From positions 368,295 to 432,294 of the forward strand of contig QXCR01000034.1 in assembly GCA_004380135.1 (NCBI GenBank): a DNA stretch of 64,000 nt, in the 5' to 3' direction. Positions 43,518-56,355 of the stretch are shown piece by piece. The stretch's first letter is position 1. Every line of letters starts with the position of its first letter. The notes below the pieces were generated by a model. That model was not told the origin of the DNA and searched no databases. It saw only the letters and a list, made by a program, of their open reading frames with translations. Source of the DNA: Stemphylium vesicarium (taxonomy: Eukaryota; Ascomycota; Dothideomycetes; Pleosporales; Pleosporaceae). The position numbers and the translations under genes were made by a program.

Positions 43518-44621
43518 CTATAGGAAGGTATTACCAGCTATCGGGCTAGTCCATTTTCCTTTCTTTGCAGCTCGCATTTCCGCGTATAGAGCTGGATTGA
43601 TGCCTTTCTTCTTACACCTTTTCATCTCAGCCTCGGAGAGCGTGCTGGTATCAAAGTCACTCGCGCTCCATTTACTGCTTCCGCTCGATTTTGACCCGGA
43701 TCGGCTTCTTTCAGCTTGCTCTAGTATCGAGTGAAGAGAGCGCTCTTCGGGCAAAGAACGTTGCTCTTCTGTCAAAGATGTGGTTGATCTCGAAAGAGTG
43801 GTTGGACGTGAAGTTCGGTCAATAGATGTTGACTTCTCTATGACTAGACGGCTAGGGCTAGATGGTGGGTCCTGTAACTTTTCTGAGATTTTCCGAGGCA
43901 TCATCTTCCGGAAGAGCGACTGAGGTGTGTGGTGATCAAGACTCCCATACTCGAGAGGCGTCTCTACGGGAGTAGATTGTCTTGAGCTACCGGACGACGA
44001 GTGCATCGACGAGGATTTGGAGGTGACACTGGGCGGCGGATTGGAAGATGGGTCATCCTCTAAAGTGAACCATTCCGAGGACGGAGCCTCTGCTTCAGGT
44101 GGATCGTGGCCATATTCACTCTGGTCATCGGAAGCAGTAGTTGTGACCGAATTGATAGTTTCCAAAGACGTCTGCCGTCGCAAATGGGGAGGGAATTTTT
44201 TTATGTTATTGATTTCTCTCTTGTTATTTCGATATGAGACGAGTCCGCGCGGATGTCGCCGAAAGGTCGGCGGTTCGACTGGGGGAGCCGGGTCATGTGA
44301 CCGAACCTGTTCAGGTTCTAGTTCCCGAAACGGACGAGAGAATTTGCGGGCAGGGCTCTTCGGCGGTGGTTCTTCGACTGGATGCAACCGTAATGGATTG
44401 AAGCCTGACGAGGGATGTGGACGAAGCGTGGGTTCTCTGGACTGTTCACTATCGATTGAAGCAGATCGACTCCGCGCTATTGGGGGTGGGGCGGCGTCAT
44501 CTAGTTCCTCATCGGAGTCGTCAAATACGAAAGCACGGTGATCTCTGTACTGCTTCTGCGCTTCAAGAGCAGCTCTCGGGGAGCGACGGATAGCCGGCGG
44601 CAGAGCATCGTCAATATCCAT
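43518..44621 (-). CDS. Disordered hypothetical protein
   Basis: A single exon of 367 aa from the ATG at 44621 (MDIDDALPPAIRRSPRAALE). I prefer this to the frame's upstream in-frame start because it has a clean start and the preceding 24 codons are T-rich leader. The protein is Ser/Pro/Arg-rich with acidic patches (FDDSDEELDD). The C-terminus looks more conserved: FDTSTLSEAEMKRCKKKGIN then PALYAEMRAAKKGKWTSPIA, predicted helical and basic. No catalytic motif, signal peptide or membrane span. I do not recognise the family; conservation of the C-terminal 45 residues among related fungi would be my expectation. Confidence 0.7.
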   Translation of the reverse strand: MDIDDALPPAIRRSPRAALEAQKQYRDHRAFVFDDSDEELDDAAPPPIARSRSASIDSEQSREPTLRPHPSSGFNPLRLHPVEEPPPKSPARKFSRPFRELEPEQVRSHDPAPPVEPPTFRRHPRGLVSYRNNKREINNIKKFPPHLRRQTSLETINSVTTTASDDQSEYGHDPPEAEAPSSEWFTLEDDPSSNPPPSVTSKSSSMHSSSGSSRQSTPVETPLEYGSLDHHTPQSLFRKMMPRKISEKLQDPPSSPSRLVIEKSTSIDRTSRPTTLSRSTTSLTEEQRSLPEERSLHSILEQAERSRSGSKSSGSSKWSASDFDTSTLSEAEMKRCKKKGINPALYAEMRAAKKGKWTSPIAGNTFL

Positions 44622-45489
44622 GGCGGGGCTTTGGCGAGTTGGACGTGAGGTCGCGATATCATGAAGTTTGAAAAAAAGAAAAAAAGAAAACAAGATGTGA
44701 AAATGCCCCGACTACCAACCCAACTATGGTGTCAGGCCCGCCCAACCACCCAAAGTATAGCAATCATGACGCAGCGCGGCCTGCCAAACTCCCACGGCGT
44801 TGACTAGCGTGGATCGGAAAACATGGCTGTACCTTGCATAGCGTTCACGACGAGATGTGTCAAACTCCAAGGTCAGATTTGGTGTTGTGGTCTAGCGCAG
44901 GCACACGGGCGCGATGCCTGGTGATGCGCCCTGGGCCGACATTGTGTCGCGCTTAGTGGGACGTCAACCACTATCTTGAACAGAACGTGTACAGACTGTG
45001 GTTTTCTCTCCGTGGCAGGGGACAGGAGTGGAGGCGGACGGCTGGGTCCTGTCGATTACGCGGGTGGCTAACGCGTCGGCCGTTTAGGCCGTTGAAGGCC
45101 GACCAACGGCTGGGGATGTCACGTGGCCAAAGTCCATGTACATGTGCAAAGTCTCTCGCGGGACACGGATGCCATGTATGCATCATCGGGCGCGCTGAGG
45201 GAGGAGGCCGAGCTAAAACGCGTTTCAAGTGTCTTGGGCGTGTCAGAGGGCAGCTGGAAGGGTGCATTCTGGCCGATAGTGGTTCCAGGCTGATGTTTCA
45301 AGGCGGGCGGGACCTGCAGGCCGGCAGACCAACCAGAAGGGCGCTGTGGAAACAGGCTAGATGCAGCGAACAACTGCAGGTGCTCCTTACTTAGTTGAGC
45401 TTCACTGTCGCTGTCCACGCGAACAGCATGTATGCAACGACAGCCCTCTCAACCGACTCGCCGCGCTGACCTTGTGCCCGCCGCTCGCC
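44622..45489. promoter_or_regulatory. Divergent promoter of the disordered-protein gene and SOG2
   Basis: 868 bp between two divergent start codons. A-rich tract at 44668-44690 just upstream of the minus-strand start. No specific regulatory site assigned. Confidence 0.4.
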
Positions 45490-48419
45490 ATGAGCAACGA
45501 CGCACCCACGCCCATCTCTGACGACGAGGTCGTGGCCCTCACAAAGGCCGCCTTCGAGCACTCCCGCCAGGACATCAACCACCGCGCGGCCGCTGAGACG
45601 CCCCGGGAATTGCAGCAGCAGCAGCAGCAGCAGCCCGGCATCACCATCGACCTGGGCCACAAGAACATTGCCCGCCTGCCGGACGAGGTCATCGATGTCA
45701 TCCGGGCCGAGATTGAGAGGTACATATACACACTCCATCTCCGCCAGCCTCACTCTCCCGCATGCAGTTGCATGTATATTGAAATTGAGAGAATGAATGC
45801 TGACAGGCCAGGCTCGCTCTTTCCCATAACCTCCTCGCCACCCTCCCCTCCCGCCTGATCGAGTGCAGACGCCTCCGCTACCTCAATGTGCGCTACAACG
45901 CCATGCGCGAGATCCCTAATGCCATCCTCGAGATGACTTCGCTGGAGATCCTCGACGTCAGCAGGAACAAGATCCGGACGATACCCACCAAGATTGCAAA
46001 CCTGACGTCTTTGAAGGTGCTGGCAATCGCAAAGAACAAGATCGAGGAGCTGCCCGTGTGTCTGGGAGAGATCAACAGTCTGCAGGTCCTTAAGCTAGAC
46101 GGCAACCAGCTGGTCTTTCCGCCGCCCGAAGTATGCACCATAAAGGATAATGCTCCCTCGCCCGCCAACGAGAACGAACGAGACGCCGTCATAGCCACCC
46201 AGGTCAAGCGATTCATGCGCCAACACAAAGAACGCCAACGCCTTGAGATGGAACGCCTGCGTGTAGAATCTTCTGGAGACGAGAGCTGGACCGAAAGCAA
46301 TCCGGAGACGCCTCGTCCTTCCAAGCGAGCCAACGGGGGGCGTTTCCCCGTGAGACCCAGCGTAGGCAACATCGACGGCTTTCCCGATGGCAAGGCTGAT
46401 TCTCCTGGACTGTCTGCCCCGCCAATCCCCGTTCGCTCCCATTATCGCGTTGGATCTACGACGAGCAATGGCACTGGCCCTGGACTTGGACTTGGCCTCA
46501 CCAAACGGCCCCCAGTCTCTCCTCTGGCCCTGACAAACGGAAACAATGAGCGCAACCGCAGCCAGAGCGAAGGCTCGGGACCGTCTTCGCAGCGCCAGAA
46601 GCGCATGGGCATATATACTAACAAGACGTCTGAGCTGGGATCAGTCGACGAGCTCCGGCGAACCAGCCATTTCCGTGGCTTCAGTCAGGGCATCGTGGTA
46701 CCCTCAAATCCCGCCGCCAATGGCTTTCCCGGACCAGCCACTGGCGGAGGCTACGAAGACACAGGCACTGTCAGGTATCTTACAAACCGTCCACTCTCCG
46801 ACGTGCGCGAACACAGGCGTGGGTCGCGCGCACCCGACATTGTCGTCGAAGCCGCGAAAAACTTCCTCTATGCTGTTTCTCAGCTCCACGACTGCGTCTC
46901 GCACATGGTTCGCTCCATCAAGTTGACGGCCAAGACCAAGGACAGTCTGCGTCGCAAAGAGGACTTTTACCGCAGGTACTCGACGACTTACCTGAACATC
47001 CGGGCATTGAACGAAGTCTTGCACAAGTTCGACCGCTTAGTTGAGGAGGACGAAGAAGAAGCGCAAAAGATCTCTCGAAGCGTGTACATGTATGCACTGA
47101 GATGTCTCGACTCCTTCATGTCCATCAGTCTTTCCATTGCTGAGAACCGTATCGAGATTACTCAAAATGCGAATGCGCACATTATGCGCACTTTCTTGCT
47201 TCTCCAGCAGGGAAGTTTAATCGAAATGAGGAACGCTTGTTCGATACTGGGGGCGCAGTTCAGAGATACTTCAGCCGCAGCACGGAGACCAAGTCAAGTC
47301 GACGCTGTCGCTACTGTACGCGCACGACCTTCCAGAACTCGCCGCTTTCAGACCTCATCGCCACCGCAACGGAACGGATATCAGATGCCTCCGCCAGTCA
47401 TTCTACACAGTAATGACAATAGCCGGTCCAACACCCTGACTAGCCTGAGCGCTGCAACACCTCGATCTGGAGGATCCTTCTCCACAATTGCACCGGGCAT
47501 GACGCGTTCAAACACGCTGAACAGCAGCTTTGACGAGGCGGACGAAGACGCTCAGTTCGATAGGATATACACGAAGCTCAGGAATGCGTCCGACGGCTGC
47601 AGAAACTCCATGGCTCAGATTACACGCATGATGCGAGAGCAGTTTGATGGCCTGAGACGCGATCTTGACTCTGAGGACCCCCGAGTGAAAGCCCTAGCAA
47701 ACCTCATCGATAAGAGCAATGATGTCCAGCAGATGGCGAATCCCCTTGCCAGTCGCTTGTCACAGATGCAGCTCAAAGACCATTACACCAGGAACCAACC
47801 CGATTTCTGGCAGCAGTGCATGGGTTTCGTCAGGGTATGTGCATTCGTATGAACTAGGTATTAGCAATCCACTTACTAACATGTATTGTAGGCCTGGCAA
47901 GAACTTGCTGCAGCCTATACTCAGCAGGGCCGAGAGCATAAATTGCTCACCGGCGAGGTCAAACAGCTCATGCGACCACTTCACAAGATGGTCAAAGAAG
48001 CTAGCTTAGCTATCAATGATAGCCCATGGTCACATCTCACTAGTAACAACTTCGGCTTGATGGGACCGCCGAGCCTCTCATCTTTCACATCACGGACTCA
48101 GCCACCGAGGTTCTTACAGAAGCCCAACGGAACCATGTCGTCGAGTGGGGGTCCTTCGTTCCCAGGCCCGATCAACACATCGATCCCTGCAATGGCATCT
48201 GTCTTCTCTGCACAGCCCTACTCGACGACGAGTTTTGGATCGCAAGGATCAGGTGGATACAGTACGCCCGTTCCTGCGACACCACTAAGCGCCGCCTTGG
48301 GTGCCGCAGCACAGGCAACTATTCCGAACACGCCCAGGATGCCTTCGCAGGGCTCCAACACGCTCAATGTCTTTGAGCGGGCGGATCGGTTGCTAAGCCA
48401 GACAAGCCGCCGCGTGTGA
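45490..48419 (+). CDS. SOG2: Leucine-rich-repeat RAM-pathway protein Sog2
   Basis: Exons 45490-45719, 45812-47834 and 47892-48419 encode 926 aa. After a polyglutamine run near residue 42, leucine-rich repeats span about 55-200 (for example LSHNLLATLPSRLIECRRLR, LEILDVSRNKIRTIP, LKVLAIAKNKIEELP). A Ser/Pro-rich linker follows, then the Sog2 domain starting near APDIVVEAAKNFLYAVSQLH and ending in SPWSHLT. Sog2 is a scaffold of the RAM network (Ndr kinase Cbk1 with Mob2, Kic1, Hym1, Tao3), which controls polarised growth and cell separation. The second intron acceptor is set by the fit of the repeat (RLALSHN), which needs GCCAG at 45807-45811 rather than the earlier TGACAG. Confidence 0.93.
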
Positions 48420-49493
48420 TCGCAATCGATCATGAGTTGGTCGTGGTGGTGGTAGTCAATACCATTCTACCGAGTATCTATGCGACGCCGCCAATTTTCC
48501 AAACGACCGCCTAATCCACCGTAACATACGTATCTTTTATGCCTGCACGTCCCCTCGCCATACTGAGCCGCATGGACTCAACGTACGTACGCATCCCCTT
48601 GTACTCTGCTTTTGGCCTTTTTTCCTCTTGTCGTTTTTAGCCCAAGTGCCTTTTTTTTTGCTTGCTTGTTTAACTGCCTGCATACCATTAGCGACGGCGT
48701 TTGTCCGGATTTCGCTCTTTTTTCTTTCTCTCGGTCATACACGGACGGCATTTCGGGGAATTGCATATGGAGACTATGGTGTTTGTGATCTATCTGCTCG
48801 AGTCATTTTTTGCATGCTAAAGGCGTTTTTCTTCTCTGCTTAGATTGGTGGGAGGTCGGTCATGGGGGAACTGGGCTGGGCTGGTGGGAGGTCGGAATAG
48901 AGAAATGCGTCTAATGTTTTATATGAAATGCTGAGTTGCTTTGTGGAAGGGAGGGCGCACCAGAACAAAAGAGGAAAAAAAGAAAGATTGCTGGCCTCTC
49001 TTTCTTCCTTTCTTTCTTCCATCATCGATGGTGTGATAGGCATATCTATGAATAGAGCAAAACCAATAGCAATGCGTGCATACTGCAATCTTCTTGTCTC
49101 AGTGCACCCGACATAAGATGAATCGACGCAAGGGAGATGGGACGACTGTGATGGTAATGGTCATATTTCACATTTGATAGGACATGTGTCGAGAAATGTG
49201 ACATGTGTACAATTTGAGAGACAGAGAGTCCAAAATGACAAGCCAGAAACGCCAATACCCCAACTCATCCCGTTTCCCTGTACAATCGCTACCCCTCGCC
49301 GTTCCCTCATGCATCAGATGGATGCAACAAACGCATCATCCATGCGCGCAATATTCATATTTTTCGCAACAATGTTGTATAAGCAAGAAAAGAAAGCAAC
49401 GAAACAAGGCATCCTATGTCTTCCCAACTCTCTCTACCCCGAGACAACAAAAAAAGGAAAAAGAGAACAGGAGTATGGATAAGGAAAAGACGC
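48420..49493. other. Convergent intergenic region
   Basis: About 1.07 kb between SOG2 and the TAG1-like gene, which face each other. T- and A-rich tracts suggest long 3' UTRs. No gene is seen. Confidence 0.5.
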
Positions 49494-52334
49494 TCAAAGT
49501 CTAACATTGGCTCCAATCTTGCCACCCTTGAACCAAATATTCTCTCTCCACTCCCCAATTCTCACGCCAACGTAGGCAAAAGCACTCAGCTTGAGCTGGC
49601 CACCAAGAGCCTTCCTGATGGCATCGTAGCCTAGACTACCAAAAGACCAGTCTACGGGTAGGCGCGGGGATTCGGAGAGACCGGGAGGAACGGCAAAAGG
49701 GAGGTCGTAGAGGATTTTGCCGGCGGAGTGGCCGTCGTGGTAGGCTGTTGCGTTCATACTTGTAATGTACATTGTGGTTGAGCGAAAGGGAGAAGCGAGG
49801 GTGAAGACGGCGGTGCTGGTGATGAGGTGCATGGTGGTTCCACGGATGAAGTGGGATTTTCCGTCGTCTTCGGGGTCGTCGCCATCGTCATCGCCGTCGG
49901 ATGGCTTCTTGGGCGTAGACATGTGGGGCATGGGACGCTCGATTGGGAAATGTGAGAGAAGGCGGCCGATGTAGGGTGCTGCTGGTACGGATTGCTCGTG
50001 TGCTTGGACGGTGATGGATGTGTTGAAGCCTGTTCTTTATGTTAGTTACGCTACAGCCAACCATGGCGTGTGAGACCATACCTGAGATGTACTGGGAGAG
50101 CAGCTCTGCACCGATTTCCTTTCCTTTGTGACCACCATACTCATAAGGATCCCAAAGAACGGATACAAGGTTGTTTGTGTTGTTACCGGGAACCACCTCC
50201 ATATCCTTTACTGTCGCACTGCCGATATGTGAACCGTTGGCGAGAATGTTGATGTTGAAGTATGGGACCGTAGCCGAGTATTTTGTAGGATTCGTAAAGT
50301 TGACCATGGCGGTAATGGTAAGAGACGTAGGCGAAGTGTCGACAATTGACATGTTTCCTACCTTGACGTTGATGGCGCTTTCCTTGTCATCGCCGTCACC
50401 AGGCTTGGTATCTTTGCCGCCGCGGATGGCTGGGAAGTAGAAGTCAGCTTTTTGCGGGAAAAAACGGTTAAACGTGGATCACGAACTGGTTACGAACGTT
50501 TGACTGGTACGACGCCCTGCGCCGGAATGCCTCGCACAGCGAGCTTGCCCATGGGCGTGTCCACACCAACGCTGACTGCTGCCTTGAGATCCATCAAGAC
50601 GGACTTGCCACCAAAGAGGAGAGCCTGCACGACTTCGCTAAAGAGGTCATCGTCTAAAATCTTAATGGGTGCCTTCTTGATAACGGACTGAACGAGGAGG
50701 GAGGGTCCTTCTGAGCCATGTCCCTCAACACGCGTAGAGTTGGCCTTTTGCCACTTTTCGAGGTTCATCTTTCCGAGCAGCTTCTTGTGGTAGTAGATGT
50801 CGGCGTCTGCCTTGACTTGGGTGACATCGATAGGGAAGTTCATCTCGTTGGGAAGGCCAATATCGACATTGACGATACCGGAGATCTTAGGGGCAGCTTC
50901 AGGTGTGCCGGGCTCAGCGAATGGGTTGGGCAGACTGAAATGCATGTCTGCCAACGAGAAGTTCTTGATGAGGTTGCCCATGGATTTACCAGCAAATGGT
51001 ACGGGGATAGTGATGTCCTTGAGGAGGTCACGAGCCCAGTCGGGCGTGGCTGGATCGGGAAACTTGCAGCAGTTGATGTAGATGGTTGCATCCTCACCCT
51101 TCATGTAGTCACCCAGGAAAGCATCGAGCGGAGACTTGGCTGAGTTGGGGCAGACCTGGGTCAAGGGATCAGAGAGCTTTTCGACATTGCCAGTGACGTC
51201 GACCTTGACATCTGAGTTGGGCTTGACGTGGAGCTGGCCGGTTTGCGCAGTTCCTACCATGAGGTGCTTGTCTGAAGCCGAGCAGCCTTCAATGCCCACA
51301 TCGACGGCTACGGGTGGGAGCGTAATCTGGACGGGGAAGTCATTCTTCACAACTATCGAAGCATCCGCACCGAGACCCTTTTGGCCATGCTTGGCCTCAC
51401 CGAGGTTAAGCTTTGTGATGTTGTAGTGTGGGAGCGAGGGTATGTCACCACCCTCGAAGACCATGGACTGTTCAACGAGCTGCTTGCCGATGTTGATCAA
51501 GCCTGACTTGAGCGGCACCATGGCCTTTCCCTTGAACCTTATCTGTCCGAGTCGGCCATCGATCCAGTCGTTGGCGACGTTACGAATACCATCGGGCGAG
51601 CCCGGTTGCACGATGGCGCTCAATGTTACGTGTGTAGAGTGTCCGTTCCTGATGTTCACCTTCACACCCGGTATCTTGGCCGTGCCAATCAAGACGTTGC
51701 CGTACTCGGGTAGGTAAACTTCAGCGTCAAAAGGACCGGTCTCGGCCTCGTGCGCAATCCACGTACCGAAGCGGCCGAGGTTGCGTACGCTCTGCTTCTT
51801 CACCTTGGTTGCATCCATGGTGAAATCTCCCTCTATTTGTACCTTGGCGCCGTGGTCGGTCAGGCCGTCCATGGACAGCTTTGTGGGCTTGAAGTCGGCG
51901 GCTTGCATCGAGTACTCCTCGATGCTTTCCTTTGCGAGGAAGCCAAGCATTATGAAGACGACGAGCAGACATAGCAGAAAGAGGGCCAGGATGCTCGGCC
52001 AGCGCTTCTTCCACAGCGAGGCTTTGCCACTGCCGCCCTTATCTGAGGAGCCGCTCAGCGAACGTAGTAGCGATCTCGTCGCAGGCGTGGCTTCCTCGTC
52101 GTCGTTTGCTTCGTGGCCATGGTCGTCCCGGGCGTCTTGGGCCAGCAGCGGTGTCTCTTCTGTTGTCCGGCTGGACTGCTGTGAGCGTGCTGAGCGTGCT
52201 GAGCGCGACGAGCGGGCGGACTTATGCGAGGCCGGTCGCGAACTAGGCGTGCGGGTATTGGCGTTGGATGAGCCCCACGTCTCGTCGTCGGCGTTGTCCA
52301 TTTTCAGGCGGAGGGGGGTCCAGGCGAGAGCCAT
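49494..52334 (-). CDS. TAG1: Vacuolar membrane protein, Tag1-like (LEA2/DUF3712 type)
   Basis: Exons 50498-52334, 50082-50429 and 49494-50029 encode 906 aa. The N-terminus is disordered and Arg/Ser-rich, with a dileucine-like EETPLLA signal, then one transmembrane helix (ILALFLLCLLVVFIMLGFLA, about residues 113-133). Everything after it is a long lumenal region made of repeated beta-rich LEA2-like units, for example ITLPPVAVDVGIEG, MNFPIDVTQVKADADIYYHK and MSIVDTSPTSLTITAMVNFT. This topology matches yeast Tag1 (YLR173W), a vacuolar protein that helps end autophagy during prolonged starvation. The family match rests on layout rather than a single motif, so I hold the symbol at moderate confidence. 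It is divergent from ARG3. Confidence 0.75.
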
Positions 52335-52728
52335 GTCATGCGGCGTATCGTGGGTCGAGAGAGGATGGGAGAGGGGGAGGGAGAGCAGGGTAGAGCAGGG
52401 CAGAGCTGAGAAGAACAGGTCCCGAGGTTGTTGTTCATCGTCTCGTCATCAACTCAGCCACAGGACAGGACAGGACAGGCGAGCGAGACACGACCACCAA
52501 GTGTGCCTGCCGCGCCCGCTAGCCCCGACCCGACCCCAGGATGGGATCCATTATCCGCCGAACCGGCATGCCATGCGTCAGACCCGTCGCCGTTAGCGCC
52601 ATCAAACAATATTTCGGTCCTGTGTCACGATTGACATTTGGCCTACCTGTGACTCTTACGCACCCGCTCCACGCTCTATAACCCTTTCCTCTGCCTTCTC
52701 TGGCCCCAGACACCCCAATTGCCCCAAG
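52335..52728. promoter_or_regulatory. Divergent promoter of the TAG1-like gene and ARG3
   Basis: 394 bp between start codons. Toward ARG3 there is a TGACTC at 52650-52655, the core of the Gcn4/CpcA amino-acid-control site, and TCTATAA at 52675-52681. A short GACAG run occurs near 52464. Confidence 0.5.
52650..52655 (+). promoter_or_regulatory. Putative CpcA/Gcn4 site for ARG3
   Basis: TGACTC, followed by T instead of the A of the full TGACTCA site, 79 bp before the start codon of an arginine-biosynthesis gene. Cross-pathway control of such genes is well established in fungi. A six-base match alone is weak. Confidence 0.35.
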
Positions 52729-53857
52729 ATGCCCGGTTTCCGCCCCGCAGCCGCGGCTCTGCGAAGCTTGCGCCGCTGCTACTCCACCTCCTCGCCAGCG
52801 ACTCCGCCCACATCGCCCTTTGCACCCCGACATCTCCTCTCCATAGCAGATCTCACCCCTGCAGAGCTCACCACGCTCGTCCAAAATGCACACCGACATA
52901 AGACTGCCATCAAGCAGACAGACGAGGTCCCCCACTCGATGCGCGGGGCATTGGCCGGCAAGACGGTAGCCATGACCTTTAGCAAGCGGAGCACGCGCAC
53001 CAGGATATCAACAGAGGGCGCCATCGCAGCGTTTGGAGGCTCCCCCATGTTCCTGGGCAAGGACGACATACAACTGGGTGTATGTACAATACCTCCATCC
53101 CCTCAATGCGAGCTGACATGAAGACGATCAGGTAAACGAGTCCCTCTACGATACCTCCCTCGTCCTCTCCAGCATGACTTCCGCCATCGTCGCCCGCGTT
53201 GGCCCCCATTCCGATGTCGCCGACCTCGCAAAGCACTCGAGCGTGCCCGTCATAAACGCCCTTTCAGACCTCTACCACCCCCTCCAGATCATCGCCGACC
53301 TGCTCACCATTGCCGAAATCTACCCCTCCACATCTTCCACCTCGCTCAACCTCGAAGGTCTGAAGATTGCATGGATAGGCGACGCCAACAACGTCTTGTT
53401 CGACATGGCTATTGGTGCCACAAAATTGGGCATTGACATGGCCGTCGCAACACCACCCGGTTACGAGATCCCCCAAGCCATGCGCGAGGTCATCTCCCAT
53501 GCCGCGCAAACCTCTCCTCGCGCAGGAAAGCTCCTCGAAACCAACACGCCCGAGGAAGCCATCAAGAACGCCGACATCCTGGTAACAGACACTTGGGTAT
53601 CCATGGGCCAAGAGGAAGAAACCGTGAAGCGTCTCAAGGCCTTTGAGGGTTTCCAAATCACATCGGACCTGGCAAAGCGGGGTGGGGCCAAGGATAACTG
53701 GAGCTTTATGCACTGCCTGCCTAGGCATCCTGAAGAGGTCGCCGATGAGGTCTTTTACGGACCGAGGAGTGTGGTATTCAAGGAGGCGGAGAATAGGCTG
53801 TGGAGCGCAATCAGTGCGCTGGAAGCTTTTGTCGTGAACAAGGGAAAGATACAGTGA
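52729..53857 (+). CDS. ARG3: Ornithine carbamoyltransferase, mitochondrial
   Basis: Exons 52729-53079 and 53132-53857, with a 52-bp GTATGT intron, encode 358 aa. The first 30 residues form an Arg/Ser/Ala-rich mitochondrial transit peptide (MPGFRPAAAALRSLRRCYST). The carbamoyl-phosphate loop SKRSTRTR lies at 86-92, HPLQ of the second phosphate site near 166, and the ornithine-binding HCLPRHP at 311-317. It condenses carbamoyl phosphate with ornithine to citrulline in arginine synthesis. All key residues are present, with the usual Thr or Cys of HPxQ replaced by Leu. The ortholog in filamentous fungi is often called argB or arg-12. It overlaps nothing and converges on the AFG1-like gene, with 168 bp between stops. 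Confidence 0.97.
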
Positions 53858-54025
53858 CTAGATCCTTGGTTTGAGTGAGGATGAATTCACATTAGCATGA
53901 CGCTGGGCAAAAGGAAAAATAACGACCATTCAAAAGAGGGTTGATCACGGGAGGAAAGGCTATGAATTTACGGCTCGAATACGTTTGACCATCCTTTCTT
54001 CATCATCATGAAAACCCACGCCGTC

Positions 54026-56355
54026 TTATTTGCCTTCCTTCTTCTTCTCGTCCACTTCTGCCCTTTCACGACCACCTCGCTGTTGTTCCTGTTGTTCCTC
54101 CTCCTTCTCCCTCTCTCCCAACCCCTCAACCCCCTTACCCCACGCCCCAGCCTTCTTCCCCCACGTCATCATTCCCCAAGCATGCGTCCAGCTGAATTTG
54201 GGTGGTGCATCAGGATGCGTGCGAAAAGGACTAGCACCATGTTTAAACATATCTTCCAACTCCCTCTGTCGATCCTGTTCACGCTCAGCCTCGGACAGAA
54301 TCTTTGTATTTGGCGGTAGATCTTGCGCCGAAGGAATGGGAGCTGAACGAGGAGTAGGAGTGCTAGAAGCCCGTTCCCAATGCCGGTTCTCACGCGGAAG
54401 AGGGCGCCACCACGACGCCTCCGTCTCTTGACCAGAAGAAGTAGTAGTAGTAGTAGCTCGATCCCACCATTTCCCAGAACACATCTCCCAAATCCGACTC
54501 TCCGCCCGCTTCACGGCAAACTTCTCGTCTTCGCCTGTCAGACCACCAATATTCGCGAAGTCAGGCGATCCGGGTCCCAAGCGGCGTTCATCCGTGTACG
54601 AAGACCCCGGACGACGTGTGCGATTGGGTGGATCATCTTCAAGAGCATCTGCGGCGAGCGAGGACCCGCTAGAGTAAGAGGAAACATTTGGGCGAAAAGG
54701 TTCGTTGAGGTCTTGATAAATTTCAGAGTATGTTTCCGGGTACACGGCGTCGTTGTCGAGAGTTTCTTGGGCTGCCTCGCCCGCTGGCAGAGTCGATGAG
54801 GATGAAGAGGAAATCTTCTCCGGAAAAAAAATGCCATCGGGTCCCGCGGCGGCTGTAATCATTAATCTGCAGCGCGCTTCGTACATGGCGTCTAGTAGCG
54901 TGATGAGGCGTCGAGCTTCGCTCTTCATCAAGAGCCCCATGACGGGCACGTCGGTCACGATGAACGTGTGGTATGTAGATGCGAGGGTGATGTAGTCTGC
55001 GGGACCCAGGACAGCGCCGCAGAGTTCACTAAACGTGAAGAATGCTACGCTGTTGTACTGTGCGGGCACGTGGAGGGGCCGGTTGTACACACTGAGGGTG
55101 GCGGGTTCCCAGGGTATGGGGTATTCTTGGCCGGTTGCACGCTCGACGAGGGAGTTGAAGGTCTCGCCGAACTCGATCATGGTGTCTGTTGTCGTGGGCT
55201 GGATGAGGTAGTTCTTTGGTAGATAGGTAGATGACGCCGTAGTCTCGGCCGGTGTGGCCGCATCTGCAGTACTCGTTGGGCCGGCAGGAGTCGAGGCTGA
55301 ATTGATCGCCTCGGATGATGGCATCTGTACGCTGTCTCTTCTCTCAGCACCTCCTGCTTCTTCTTCCTCGCGCTCCAGCTTTCGGTAATCCTTTTTTCCT
55401 TCCATTTCCCAAACCTCACATCTAGCTCGGAGTACCTCGAGAAACGCTGAAAACTCGCCCAGCTGGCCCGCTCCATCATCTCGCCGGGTATAAGAGTTCT
55501 TACTCATACTCCAGCCTAGTCGACTGAGGCGATGGATCGGCCGTGAGAACTCCATGCCAGCGGCCTTGGCAAGCTCTTCCGGCATGCGGTTGCTTGTCGC
55601 GATGAGTACGCCACCGAGCTGAAAGAAAGACGTCATGAGGTTGGAGAGAATCTTACTAGCTGCGCGGTCCGGGAGTTGGAATTCGTCTAGGAAAAGGATA
55701 GGAGAATTCTCAATGAGATCGCGCGCTACAAGTAGTAAGGAGTATTCGTCCTGAGGAACGCCAGGGCCGGCTACTAGTGCTCGCGATCTTCGAAGTTGCT
55801 CAAGTCGAGAGATGGTGTCCAGCATGAAGGTGTTGAAGTGCCAACGCCGTTTCTTGCGATTTGGTAGGCACTCTTGGAATAGGTCGATGAGCATGGATTT
55901 TCCAGTCCCGACTTCGCCGTGGAGCATTAGGCCCTGGGGGCTTTGCAGCTGCATGGCTTCATCGTGGCTCGTCAGAACACGTGTCAGCGCTACCGAATCT
56001 CTCTTCTCTTTCTGGGCAAGCAACGATGTCCATACACCTCTCCTGCCAAAACGGTTCACATGCGTGTCTGCTAGTGCTGGTGCGGCATTCTGATCTGAAC
56101 CAACAGCCCGGGTGAGTAGTTGCAATCGCTTCGAGTATTCCACCGTCGGTTCATAGTCAATCAGTCGATCATAAAGTTTCTGTAAATGCAGGGCTGATCG
56201 TCCCAGTCAGTCCATGTGCGAAAGCTTGGCAATCTCAGAATGGTAGACGTCATACCGAGGCGGTGCTGCGCGGGATCAGGTCGGATCTTCTGCGTAGCAA
56301 TAAGACTGCGATAGAGCACCAAGGGGTTGGTGATCGCAACACCAGTGGAAGACAT
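54026..56355 (-). CDS. AFG1: AFG1-type mitochondrial AAA-like ATPase (LACE1 family)
   Basis: Exons 56256-56355 and 54026-56193 encode 755 aa. The second exon begins CCCTGC so the junction reads HRLALHLQKLYDRLIDYEPT, the conserved AFG1 start; using the nearer TTACAG would break the frame. The Walker A loop GEVGTGKS is at about 126-133 and Walker B ILFLDEFQ at about 199-206, followed by ATSNRMPEEL. The C-terminal half has FFTFSELCGAVLGPADYITL, also typical. AFG1 family ATPases sit in the mitochondrial matrix and help degrade cytochrome oxidase subunits. It is much longer than yeast Afg1 (about 509 aa) because of disordered Ser/Glu-rich inserts near residues 300 and 500-700. No clear presequence is visible, so the start may lie further upstream. 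Confidence 0.9.
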
